A stretch of DNA of 11,317 nt from the NCBI GenBank assembly GCA_029288515.1, contig JARIHB010000087.1:1-11317 (forward strand), given 5' to 3'. The stretch's first letter is position 1. Each line of letters opens with the position of its first letter. This stretch comes from Candidatus Saccharimonadota bacterium. GTDB taxonomy: Bacteria > Patescibacteriota > Saccharimonadia > Saccharimonadales > UBA4665. Below are positions 1 through 7,190 of the stretch, piece by piece. The position numbers were made by a program, and so were the translations under genes. The notes beneath the pieces are model-generated. The model had not been told where the DNA came from. It saw only the letters and a program-made list of their open reading frames with translations, and did no database searches.

Positions 1-798
1 CCAGTAGCGGCCATCGAAGGATACCTAGCTTTAGCTCTCAATGAAAGCGTCAGCAAGGTAGACGCCAAAGCTCGCGAATACCTCGAAAAAGCTCACAGCA
101 GCACTAAACATCTGGGGAAATTATTCCAAGATTTACTTACCAGCGCTAAAGCAGAAGATGGACGGCTGACGAGTCACCCGCAGGTCATCGAGATGGGCGC
201 CTATCTGCAGCAGCTGGTTGAAGACCTTCGTTTCTCCGCCCAAAAGAAAGGCTTATCCAGCGAGTTTGTGGTGGGCGCCGGCGAAGCGATTGACGCCACT
301 CATCACGAAGCCATCGATGCTACTACCGACAGCACAAACAACGCCCTCAAGGTGGTCAAGCCGCTATACTACGTTAATGCCGACCCCGACCGTATGCGCG
401 AGGTTATCACTAATCTCTTTGATAATGCCTGCAAGTACACCGACCAAGGCAAAGTATCCATCGGCCTGACCGGCAACAACCAAGTAGTACAGTTTTACAT
501 CCGCGACACCGGCCCTGGTATCCCTGCCGATGATATTCCGCACCTCTTCCAAAAATTCTACCGTGTGGACAACTCAGCCACCCGCACCGTGGGCGGCACC
601 GGTCTGGGATTATTCATATGCCGCAAAATTGTTGAACTATACCAAGGTCGTATCTGGGTAGAGAGCACCTTGGGTAAGGGCAGTACCTTCTTTATAAATC
701 TGCCGCGGCTTACCGCGCAACGAGCGGCGCAACTCCAATCACAGGCTGCTATGCAAAGCCTGGAAGGGGGCGCAGCAACAACACCGACAAAAACATAA
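1..798 (+). CDS. Sensor histidine kinase, 3' part (5' end outside window)
   Basis: Membrane-associated sensor kinases of this class autophosphorylate a His and pass the phosphate to a response regulator. The reading frame is open from base 1 and starts with PVAAIEGYLALALNE. This is what normally directly follows the H-E-L-R-T of the HisKA H-box, so the phosphoacceptor His lies just upstream of the window. The HATPase_c domain follows. Numbering residues from base 1: N-box NLFDNACKY near 138-146 (key Asn about 142), G1 box DTGPGI about 169-174, F-box FQKFYRVD about 183-190, G2 box GGTGLGL about 198-204, and the usual closing GKGSTFFINLP. Between HisKA and the N-box there is a longer than usual loop carrying EAIDAT twice. 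A short Gln/Ala-rich tail ends at TAA 796-798. The response regulator begins 65 bp later on the same strand and is the likely partner. The sensor domain is not visible, so the signal is unknown. The Met at 193 is internal and is not the start. Confidence 0.93.
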   Translation, partial: PVAAIEGYLALALNESVSKVDAKAREYLEKAHSSTKHLGKLFQDLLTSAKAEDGRLTSHPQVIEMGAYLQQLVEDLRFSAQKKGLSSEFVVGAGEAIDATHHEAIDATTDSTNNALKVVKPLYYVNADPDRMREVITNLFDNACKYTDQGKVSIGLTGNNQVVQFYIRDTGPGIPADDIPHLFQKFYRVDNSATRTVGGTGLGLFICRKIVELYQGRIWVESTLGKGSTFFINLPRLTAQRAAQLQSQAAMQSLEGGAATTPTKT

Positions 799-815
799 CT
801 TGCCGCAAAAAACCG

Positions 816-824
816 TGCTACAAT
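816..824 (+). promoter_or_regulatory. Possible extended -10 promoter upstream of the response regulator
   Basis: TGC-TACAAT matches an extended -10 element (TGn plus 5/6 of TATAAT) in the 65-bp gap after the kinase. I see no good -35 at 16-18 bp. If it is used, the transcript would start near 831, about 33 nt before the regulator's ATG. Co-transcription with the kinase is equally possible. Confidence 0.3.
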
Positions 825-863
825 ACCATCAAACATAAGCTACACAATGATATAGGGGAACAC

Positions 864-2426
864 ATGGCCAAGATTCTGCTCGTCGAAGACGACAACAACC
901 TGCGCGAAATATATGAAGCGCGCTTGCAGGCAGAAGGGTACGATATCGTATCGGCCCAAGACGGCGAATCGGCCCTGGTAGTTGCTAAGCAAGAACAGCC
1001 CGACCTTATTATTTCCGATGTTATGATGCCGCGTATTAGCGGCTTTGAGATGCTGGATATCCTACGCAACACTCAGGGGATGCGCGACGTAAAAGTTATT
1101 ATGCTCACAGCGCTTGGCCAGGCCGAAGATAAAACGCGTGCCGACAAACTCGGTGCAGACCGGTACCTAGTGAAGTCGCAAGTGACCCTGGAGGATATCG
1201 TCCATGCCGCTTCCGATCTACTGGGTGGTAATGCCGCAGCGGGCGGCACGCCAGGGGCGGCACCGGCAGCCACAGCTCCAACGCCAGGGGCGGCACCCGA
1301 CGCCGCACCGGCTGCTCCCACTCCTGAAACTTCAGCACCGGAAGCAATGCCAGAGCCAGCGGCAAGTCCGGCGCAACCGGCTGCTCCGGCTATGCCAGCC
1401 GTTCAGGCGCCCGAACCGGCACCGGTAACCACGCCCGAGACCGTTCCGGCGGCAGCACCGCCGTCAGACCCGACGTCTACGCCGGTAATCACATCACCAG
1501 ACCCTGCACCTGTCACAGCCGCAGACCCGGCAACGCCCGCGCCCGCAGTCGATTCTGTGTCTGATGTTTCTAGCACTGATCCTTCGGCAGCCGTGCCGAC
1601 AGCTCCAGATACTCCTGTATCACCCCCTATACCACCAACCGAACCATCTGGAACCACCGATGCAGGCTTACCGCCGGTAGCAACACCACCGTCTGAACCG
1701 CAGGTAGAGCCAGCATCTGAACCAACACCGTCCGTCATTGCGCCACCCTCCGAAGAGCCAGCCCCAGATCCATCATCGGCAGAGCCGACACTGACACAGC
1801 CTGCTGTAACACCCGGGCCCGAAAGCGGTGAGCAGGCCATGGCTAATGCCGTTAAGGATCTGCTCGACAATACTGCTCCTCAGGCCGAGCCTGACACGCC
1901 CGCGCCAGGTGCAGGCGAGTCCGAGCCAGTACCCCAAACACCGCCAGCTGCTCCTGAGGCTCCAGCATCAGAAACCACTTCCACTCCAGAGTCATCCCGT
2001 ACGGTTCCACCTTCTGAAACTCCAGCCGCAGAGGCACCATCTCCCGCCGCAGTATCCCCCGAAGCACCTGAAACTCCAACCGCCCCGCAGCCAGCGCCTG
2101 AGCCCGACACCTCCGACGAAGGTGACGATGCCAGCACTCGTAAAAAGATTATTCAGCCGCTCTCGCCCGATGGTCAGCCGGCGCAGCCAGATCTTAACGC
2201 GCTGCTTGCCAAAGAGGGCATCACTGATTTCGATAAAGAGACACAAGCTGCTCCGGCAGCTGCCTACGCCGCGCAAGTCCAAGCGCAAACGCCCTCATCC
2301 GGCGTACCGCACCCACATGAACAGCCGGAACCGCCGCACCAGCCCGGACACGTTATCTCGCCAAATCCTACGCAGCCCACCGACAATAACGGTAAACCCA
2401 TCGATCCCAACAGCATTGCCTTGTAG
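864..2426 (+). CDS. Response regulator: CheY-like receiver with a ~400-residue disordered tail
   Basis: Residues 1-120 form a complete receiver domain. The acidic pocket is E8-D9-D10, the phosphoacceptor is D52 in SDVMMP, the switch Thr is T82 in MLTALG and the conserved Lys is K104 in YLVKS. There is no DNA-binding or enzymatic output domain. Instead, from about residue 121 to 420, the protein is almost entirely Pro, Ala, Ser, Thr and Glu (for example TPGAAPDAAPAAPTPE), as expected for an intrinsically disordered region. A more ordered, mixed-composition segment follows: RKKIIQPL at 426-433 and PDLNALLAKEGITDFDKE from 442. The tail then ends Pro/His/Asn-rich. The total is 520 residues, against about 120 for a CheY-type and 220-240 for an OmpR-type regulator. 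AGGGGA at 854-859, five to six bases before ATG 864, is a plausible ribosome binding site. The gene follows a histidine kinase, its probable phosphodonor. The stop TAG overlaps the Shine-Dalgarno site of the next gene. How output is transmitted is unknown; a protein-protein interaction role for the tail is inference. Confidence 0.92.
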   Translation: MAKILLVEDDNNLREIYEARLQAEGYDIVSAQDGESALVVAKQEQPDLIISDVMMPRISGFEMLDILRNTQGMRDVKVIMLTALGQAEDKTRADKLGADRYLVKSQVTLEDIVHAASDLLGGNAAAGGTPGAAPAATAPTPGAAPDAAPAAPTPETSAPEAMPEPAASPAQPAAPAMPAVQAPEPAPVTTPETVPAAAPPSDPTSTPVITSPDPAPVTAADPATPAPAVDSVSDVSSTDPSAAVPTAPDTPVSPPIPPTEPSGTTDAGLPPVATPPSEPQVEPASEPTPSVIAPPSEEPAPDPSSAEPTLTQPAVTPGPESGEQAMANAVKDLLDNTAPQAEPDTPAPGAGESEPVPQTPPAAPEAPASETTSTPESSRTVPPSETPAAEAPSPAAVSPEAPETPTAPQPAPEPDTSDEGDDASTRKKIIQPLSPDGQPAQPDLNALLAKEGITDFDKETQAAPAAAYAAQVQAQTPSSGVPHPHEQPEPPHQPGHVISPNPTQPTDNNGKPIDPNSIAL

Positions 2427-2435
2427 GGAACAGCT

Positions 2436-3107
2436 ATGCGTATCAATAAATTCATCGCCCTTGCTAGCGGGTTGTCGCGCCGTGCCGCCGATGCCGCCAT
2501 GGACGCTGGCAGGGTAGAAGTGAACGGCCGTTCACCGCACACCGGCCAGGATATCACCGACGACGATGTCGTGATGCTCGACGGGCGGGCATTGCGCACG
2601 CCAGACCATACGCAGACCATAGTATTTCACAAGCCGCGCGGCTTTGTAGTGAGCCGTGACGGGCAGGGGAGCCGCACCATTTACGATCTGTTACCGCCGC
2701 AACTGCACGCTTTAAAGCCAGTCGGCCGGCTTGATAAAGACTCCAGCGGATTACTGCTGCTAACCAACGACGGCACGCTCGCCCAGGAGCTGACGCACCC
2801 CGGCAATAGAAAAGTTAAAGTATACGAGGTAACACTCGTACAGGCGCTGCAGCCCCTTCACCGCCAGATGATCCACGAAACTGGCGTGCATCTGGATGAC
2901 GGCCCGAGCACCTTACGGCTGGAGCGCATACACGAAGGCAACGACCACGCCTGGCGCGTCCGAATGCACGAAGGCCGGAACCGCCAGATCCGACGTACAT
3001 TTGCCGCGCTTGGCTACCAGGTTCACACCTTGCACCGGGTACGTTTTGGCGACTACGCGCTGGGCACACTGAAGCCAGCCGCATATCACGAGATACAAAC
3101 AGACTAA
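2436..3107 (+). CDS. rRNA pseudouridine synthase, RsuA/RluB family
   Basis: This enzyme isomerises a uridine to pseudouridine in ribosomal RNA. Residues 1-50 (MRINKFIALASGLSRRAAD, then GRVEVNG) are an S4-type RNA-binding domain. The catalytic domain follows from about 60. It has HKPRGF at 65-70, the active-site motif GRLDKDSSGLLLLTNDG starting at 97 with catalytic Asp 100, THPG at 120-123 and the family signature EGRNRQIRR at 179-187. The length of 223 residues suits the small RsuA/RluB subfamily. GVHLDDGP and EGRNRQIRR look more like RluB (23S rRNA, U2605 in E. coli) than RsuA (16S U516), but the target cannot be settled by eye, so no gene symbol is given. AGGGA at 2425-2429, six bases before ATG 2436, is a good ribosome binding site and lies across the stop of the preceding gene, so translational coupling is likely. 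The stop overlaps the stop of the convergent gene by 4 bp. Confidence 0.93.
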   Translation: MRINKFIALASGLSRRAADAAMDAGRVEVNGRSPHTGQDITDDDVVMLDGRALRTPDHTQTIVFHKPRGFVVSRDGQGSRTIYDLLPPQLHALKPVGRLDKDSSGLLLLTNDGTLAQELTHPGNRKVKVYEVTLVQALQPLHRQMIHETGVHLDDGPSTLRLERIHEGNDHAWRVRMHEGRNRQIRRTFAALGYQVHTLHRVRFGDYALGTLKPAAYHEIQTD

Positions 3108-4369
3108 TTGTCTTGGAACATACGCCTCAACCGCACGCCCAATCCGCGTAGCCCGGCGGTTGGCAGTGATGCAGGAAGCAGCCTTTGCAGCGGTTCGGCA
3201 GGCATGCCTTTCAGTTCTTCAGCAAGCGTTGCATAGCGGTTCACGGCTGTAGTTTTATCACGCCGCCAGGCATCATATGCCGGGCGCAGTTCGAGGTTCA
3301 AGGCATCGCGCTCGGCCGTAAGGATATCGAATTGCACGGTACTTGCATGCATCATGAGCCACTCGTAGCGTTCGATCACGCCAGCCGCTCGGAGCCGGTC
3401 GGCCACTTGTGCAACCGGTGTTTGCAGTACGGCGGCGAGCGCCGCTTGGCCCTCAGGCCTGCAAATGGCGCTCAGCAAACTGGCGGCAGCTTCCGGGTCC
3501 GTAACATCACCGCGCAGCAGCGTACGTATATCCTGCGGCAGTTCAGCAAAGCCGTATGCTTCATCGTTGGCGGGCGGGACAGCGGGACGGGATAACGCAA
3601 GGTACGTGTCTACCCATGGCCCAACGCCTCTCAGTTGGGCCGCAGCTCGGATCGGCCCCGCTAGTTCTTCGGCGACATTTTGCAATATTCCTACATACAC
3701 ATCAGTATGTTTGACTGTTTGTGTCCCTGGAATACTTTGGGGGTCGGTTGTCTCAAGAGGTACGAGGTTATTAATGACTTCATGGGAACCGTAGGCCGTC
3801 TCGGTGTGCACCGTCAGCCCGCTGCCATTCCAATAATCAACCAGCATGCCAGAGGAGTGCACATACACATCAGCAGTTCTGGACACCGGCACCACCTCAC
3901 CATTAGGCAACATAAAACTGCCAAGATGCACAGAGCTGTAATGCACAAAAATACCGGCATCTATCTTGTACGCACCCTCCATCGCCTCCTCAAGCACTGT
4001 GCTTGTTGCCAGGTACTGCTCGTACAGTGCTGCGTGTTCCACTTCACACTGCTCAAAACCAACGCTTTCTTCAGGCCGGAAGCGTTCCGGCAATTCAGGC
4101 GGGCTATCAAGCAACGAACGCTGTAGATATACAAGCCGCTCCACGGCGTCCACCGGCAGGCCGCCGCGCACGTCCAGCTCCGCAGCGTTCGGCGCTGTTA
4201 CTGCCGGTGTGTAGTCGACCTGGGTATAAACTGCAGCCTGAGCGTCAGCCTGCCACACTGCATCACGGCCGGCGTGCAATGGATCAGCATACGTTTCCGC
4301 CGCATCTACAAAGGGCAGATACTCATGTGGTGGTGGAAATTCTGGCGATGTATCGTTGTCAAAAGCCAT
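3104..4369 (-). CDS. Hypothetical protein, third member of a tandem paralogous family
   Basis: I do not recognise a known family. The protein has 421 residues, looks soluble and lacks a signal peptide or membrane segment. It resembles its two upstream neighbours, most clearly the next one. Shared features are VTAPNAAELD at 57-66; CEVEHAALYEQY at 108-119; a short block around VPVSRTADVYV near 160-170; LTVHTE at 185-190; PWVDTYLAL at 251-259; and ERYEWLMMHAS at 333-343. The last block leads into a charged helical stretch with AERDALNLELRPAYDAWRR (352-370). The C-terminus is Leu/Arg-rich and basic. I chose ATG 4369 rather than the in-frame ATG at 4456, which would overlap the upstream gene by 62 bp. 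The shorter start gives MAFD, parallel to MQFD of the neighbour, and a 25-bp gap. No Shine-Dalgarno site is evident. It is the last gene of a probable three-gene operon, and its TAG shares four bases with the stop of the convergent pseudouridine synthase gene. Confidence 0.8.
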   Translation of the reverse strand: MAFDNDTSPEFPPPHEYLPFVDAAETYADPLHAGRDAVWQADAQAAVYTQVDYTPAVTAPNAAELDVRGGLPVDAVERLVYLQRSLLDSPPELPERFRPEESVGFEQCEVEHAALYEQYLATSTVLEEAMEGAYKIDAGIFVHYSSVHLGSFMLPNGEVVPVSRTADVYVHSSGMLVDYWNGSGLTVHTETAYGSHEVINNLVPLETTDPQSIPGTQTVKHTDVYVGILQNVAEELAGPIRAAAQLRGVGPWVDTYLALSRPAVPPANDEAYGFAELPQDIRTLLRGDVTDPEAAASLLSAICRPEGQAALAAVLQTPVAQVADRLRAAGVIERYEWLMMHASTVQFDILTAERDALNLELRPAYDAWRRDKTTAVNRYATLAEELKGMPAEPLQRLLPASLPTAGLRGLGVRLRRMFQDN

Positions 4370-4394
4370 AAGAATCGCACTAGTATACCACCGT

Positions 4395-5750
4395 TCACCA
4401 TTCAGTGCTAAACGGTCGCGGATTGCCGCGCAATTCTGTCCAGTTGCCAGCCTCAAAGGGAAGCTCAGACATAGGCACCTTTGGCTTGGTGCGCGATCGG
4501 AACGTTTTCAGCCGCCGCGCTAGCTCGCTCGCGGCTTCAACCTTTTGTTCTGCGACCGCCCGCCATTCTTCAAACTTCACCCGGAACTGGGCGTCGAGGG
4601 CCGTACGTTCAGCCACGGTAATAGCTTCCTCGATCGGCTGAGCCTGACGCATCAGCCACAGCAAGCGTTCAGTCACGCCATACTCTTCGGCGTATGCCAG
4701 CAGATCCTCGGGCGGCGCAATTGCAAGCGCCCGCCATTTCTGCGGCACGTCCGAACCATACATAAAGTGCAATGCTTGGCGTATGTGGTCCAGATCATCT
4801 CCCGGACAGTGCAGCGCCCCCAGCAGACCCATTGGCAAAGCTAACATACGGCCTGCTGTTTCCTGAATACTTTTGGACGGTGGCTGCAGCTCGGCAAACG
4901 GTGCTACCCACGGTTCCAACGCCGATTCCCGCGCAGTAGCTCGCACTTCGCGCACCAGGCGTTCCGCCACCTCAGCGAACGTTCCCATCTGCATATCCGA
5001 TACACGAACGCATTCCGTGAGGTACTCCCCGGGAGTACCCGTAATAACACCTGGCCGCTTACCACTATCAGGGCGGGTGTAGGTATGTACCGTAATGGCC
5101 GGATGGCCGTGGGCATCGTATAGTACTGATTGTTTATTTAAACGGGCTCGTACCTCACAAACCACTGGCTGCAGGGTACCGTCCTCCTGTGCATAGACGC
5201 CGTCATGTATGGAATTCAGACTATATCCATAGTCCTCCTTTCGCCGTGTTCCATGCATGGCACGTACCAGTTCATTTACCGCCCTACGCCCCCGATCTGC
5301 CAACGCAGCGTGTTCAACTTCACATACGCCATAGCCAGCAATCTCATTCATCTCCAACCCGCGCCCCGTCGGGCGTTCGGCCATGGCCGCCATTCTATCG
5401 TGCAGCAGATAGGCGAGTTGGTCAGGTATGCTCAAAACGTCAAGCACACCTTCCCGGTCAAGAGCGGCCGCAGATGGGGCCGTTACAACACCGACAGTAT
5501 CAGCTGCAGCACCTATGCCGGCCGCCAAGGCTTCCGTATGGAATATAATGTCGTCTGGATTATCAAACACGTGGCGGTTAAGCAACTCAAGGTGAGCATA
5601 TTCCTGCCACAACCTCTTTTCTTCGGTATCAGGGCCTTGCGCGACCACACCGGCGTGGAGTCCGCCGGTCTCGTCGTAATGTCGCATCGGAATATCAGAT
5701 GGCGGGTAGTCACCGCCTGATGCGGCTTCTCCGTGGCTGTCGAATTGCAT
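4395..5750 (-). CDS. Hypothetical protein, second member of a tandem paralogous family
   Basis: This 451-residue protein is of unknown function, probably cytoplasmic, with no signal peptide or membrane segment visible. Its clearest relative is the downstream gene. Matching blocks are VTAPSAAALD at 89-98; CEVEHAALADRG at 143-154; ITVHTYTR at 219-226; EPWVAPFAEL at 279-288; and TERLLWLMRQAQ at 360-371. The last block is followed by the helical stretch AERTALDAQFRVKFEEWR (380-397). The C-terminal 40 residues are rich in Arg, Lys and Pro. The start ATG 5750 gives MQFD, matching MAFD of the neighbour. It begins 14 bp after the stop of the upstream paralogue. That gap contains TAGAAT (5764-5759) eight bases before the ATG, which could be an internal -10 for a leaderless transcript, but no -35 supports it and operon read-through is simpler. 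It ends with TGA, so TGA is a stop in this organism. Confidence 0.8.
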   Translation of the reverse strand: MQFDSHGEAASGGDYPPSDIPMRHYDETGGLHAGVVAQGPDTEEKRLWQEYAHLELLNRHVFDNPDDIIFHTEALAAGIGAAADTVGVVTAPSAAALDREGVLDVLSIPDQLAYLLHDRMAAMAERPTGRGLEMNEIAGYGVCEVEHAALADRGRRAVNELVRAMHGTRRKEDYGYSLNSIHDGVYAQEDGTLQPVVCEVRARLNKQSVLYDAHGHPAITVHTYTRPDSGKRPGVITGTPGEYLTECVRVSDMQMGTFAEVAERLVREVRATARESALEPWVAPFAELQPPSKSIQETAGRMLALPMGLLGALHCPGDDLDHIRQALHFMYGSDVPQKWRALAIAPPEDLLAYAEEYGVTERLLWLMRQAQPIEEAITVAERTALDAQFRVKFEEWRAVAEQKVEAASELARRLKTFRSRTKPKVPMSELPFEAGNWTELRGNPRPFSTEW

Positions 5751-5764
5751 TACTGTCTATTCTA

Positions 5765-7075
5765 CTACGCAGCGGACGGAGACCCAGGCGCCCGATCGTT
5801 TATCTGCGCCATATCCGATAGCCGTCCTACAAGCTGCTCCAATAACTCAACCTTCCGCTCCTGGGAAGTCATCTCTTGCCGGAAGGCCGGCAATAATAGA
5901 AAGCTGCGCGCATAATCGTTGGACCTACGGACGCTGGCCCGGATTGCCGCAGCATTATCCAACACCCACCTATACCGCTCTACGATGCCGTATATCTCCA
6001 GCGCTGGGAGCACACTACCGAGTGGTTTTTCCAGTAATGTGCGGAGCGCTGTCTCATAGGAATCGCCAAACACCCAACATAAGTCGGCATGAGCCGTGGC
6101 AGCATCCTCCCGCGGCGGGCCACCAAGCAGATGTATAATTCCGGCGTCTTCAGCCCCCAGTTCGTTAGACGTCGGAGGGACCACTTTCGCCGGTGCCGGT
6201 AAGGCAAGGTAGCCTTCCAGCCAGGGGGAGACCGCGCGCCATTCGCTTTCCTCGATGAGACATCTATCAATATCCCGCACTATCTCCCCAGCGGGAGCCA
6301 GAGAGACATCCCCACTAGTGAGTGCAGTAACCTGAGCGTCGGCGTCATAGATAACATCGCCGCTTGCAACACCGGTCAGCGGCCGTTCGCCGCCGTCACC
6401 AACAAAACCATGGGTAGGCCGATGAATAATATGTCGCTTTATCGTTAAGAGTGGTCTCGACCCCCTGGTATCCAGCGGCCGGCCGTCATCACCGGCTTGA
6501 TATATTACTTCGTATGCCAGGGGCACTTTCTCGCCATCTGGCATTGTGTGCGTCGTCTGGTGCCAGGAGGAATACACCTTACGTTCGCCTTGTTGCAGAG
6601 GCTCCGGGCGTCCCATAACGTCCAGCAGAGCACTGCATGCCGCACCATAGCGTTGTTCAAGGGCTTCGTATTCTTCAAGACACAGCGGAAGCTGCGGGCT
6701 TTGGTCCAGGCTTATTTTATGGACCTCAGCCAGCGCTTCATTAGTCCGCAGGCGGCCACGTGCCAGTGCCAGATCAAGGTTCTGATCGCCCATTATGGCG
6801 TCAACCCGTTCAGCCGGGGTCAACGGCAGAGGCGTCGGCGTCTCCTCAACTGCCTGAACTTCCGGGGGCGTTTCCAATGGCACAACTTCCAGCCCTGGCT
6901 GTTGAGGCTGATCCGCCAGTGCTGCCTCGTGTTGCCCATAGCTTGCTAACACAGCCTTACCAGCCTCGGCCGTCGCGCCAAATCCTGTTGCGGCCGCAGG
7001 CACCAGCCCATCACGATCACCATACACGTCAGGTATCTCTATGTCTGGCCCGCCGTCCGGATTAGCTCTCATCAT
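5765..7075 (-). CDS. Hypothetical protein, first and most divergent member of a tandem paralogous family
   Basis: This 436-residue protein is of unknown function. The N-terminal ~95 residues are low in structure and Pro/Glu/Val-rich (PLETPPEVQAVEETPTPLPL around 66-85). The rest lines up in order with the two downstream genes: LEEYEALEQRYGAACSALLDVMG at 133-155 corresponds to their CEVEHAAL block, VPLAYEVIY lies at 184-192, LTIKRH at 210-215, SPWLEGYLAL at 283-292, and VERYRWVLDNAA at 365-376 with a charged helical C-terminus. The CEVEHAA motif itself is lost, so it is the most distant member. The start is ATGATG at 7075/7072 and either Met could be used; no Shine-Dalgarno site is close. It is the first gene of the probable operon and is divergent from der. 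A TTGACA/TAATAT promoter sits about 60-90 bp upstream. Confidence 0.8.
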   Translation of the reverse strand: MMRANPDGGPDIEIPDVYGDRDGLVPAAATGFGATAEAGKAVLASYGQHEAALADQPQQPGLEVVPLETPPEVQAVEETPTPLPLTPAERVDAIMGDQNLDLALARGRLRTNEALAEVHKISLDQSPQLPLCLEEYEALEQRYGAACSALLDVMGRPEPLQQGERKVYSSWHQTTHTMPDGEKVPLAYEVIYQAGDDGRPLDTRGSRPLLTIKRHIIHRPTHGFVGDGGERPLTGVASGDVIYDADAQVTALTSGDVSLAPAGEIVRDIDRCLIEESEWRAVSPWLEGYLALPAPAKVVPPTSNELGAEDAGIIHLLGGPPREDAATAHADLCWVFGDSYETALRTLLEKPLGSVLPALEIYGIVERYRWVLDNAAAIRASVRRSNDYARSFLLLPAFRQEMTSQERKVELLEQLVGRLSDMAQINDRAPGSPSAA

Positions 7076-7133
7076 ATACTATATGTAGTTCACCTTGGTT
7101 AGATTAGCAAGTCCACGCGTATACGGTTACTGA

Positions 7134-7163
7134 ATATTAAGAATATTTTAACACTTCTGTCAA
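7134..7163 (-). promoter_or_regulatory. Probable promoter of the three-gene paralogous operon
   Basis: On the - strand there is a perfect -35, TTGACA (7163-7158), then 18 bp and TAATAT (7139-7134; 4/6 of the -10 consensus). The spacer is AT-rich. Transcription would start near 7127, giving a leader of about 50 nt. It lies back-to-back with the der promoter and the two overlap. Confidence 0.5.
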
Positions 7164-7183
7164 TAGCCTCTATCTGTTATAAT
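7155..7183 (+). promoter_or_regulatory. der promoter (extended -10, leaderless start)
   Basis: TGT-TATAAT at 7175-7183 is a perfect -10 with the extended TGn motif. The -35 position (TTCTGT, 7155-7160, 17-bp spacer) is poor, as is common with extended -10 promoters. Only seven bases separate the -10 from the der ATG, so the transcript should begin at or one base before the start codon. Confidence 0.65.
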
Positions 7184-7190
7184 ACTGGTA

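Noticed and set aside
1403..1870. - strand ORF of 155 codons, Gly/Ser/Val-rich, opposite the response regulator tail
   Set aside because: It is the complement of Pro/Ala/Ser/Thr codons, which naturally stays open and reads as Gly, Val and Ser. There is no start signal. The same applies to the other frames over this low-complexity region.
4395..4397. TGA recoded as Gly, as in some CPR lineages
   Set aside because: TGA ends this gene and pth at positions that fit family length and operon spacing, so it behaves as a normal stop.
5759..5764. TAGAAT as an internal promoter for the second paralogue
   Set aside because: No -35 element at a usable distance and the gene is only 14 bp behind its neighbour, so operon transcription is the simpler reading. 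It is mentioned only as a weak parallel to der and pth.
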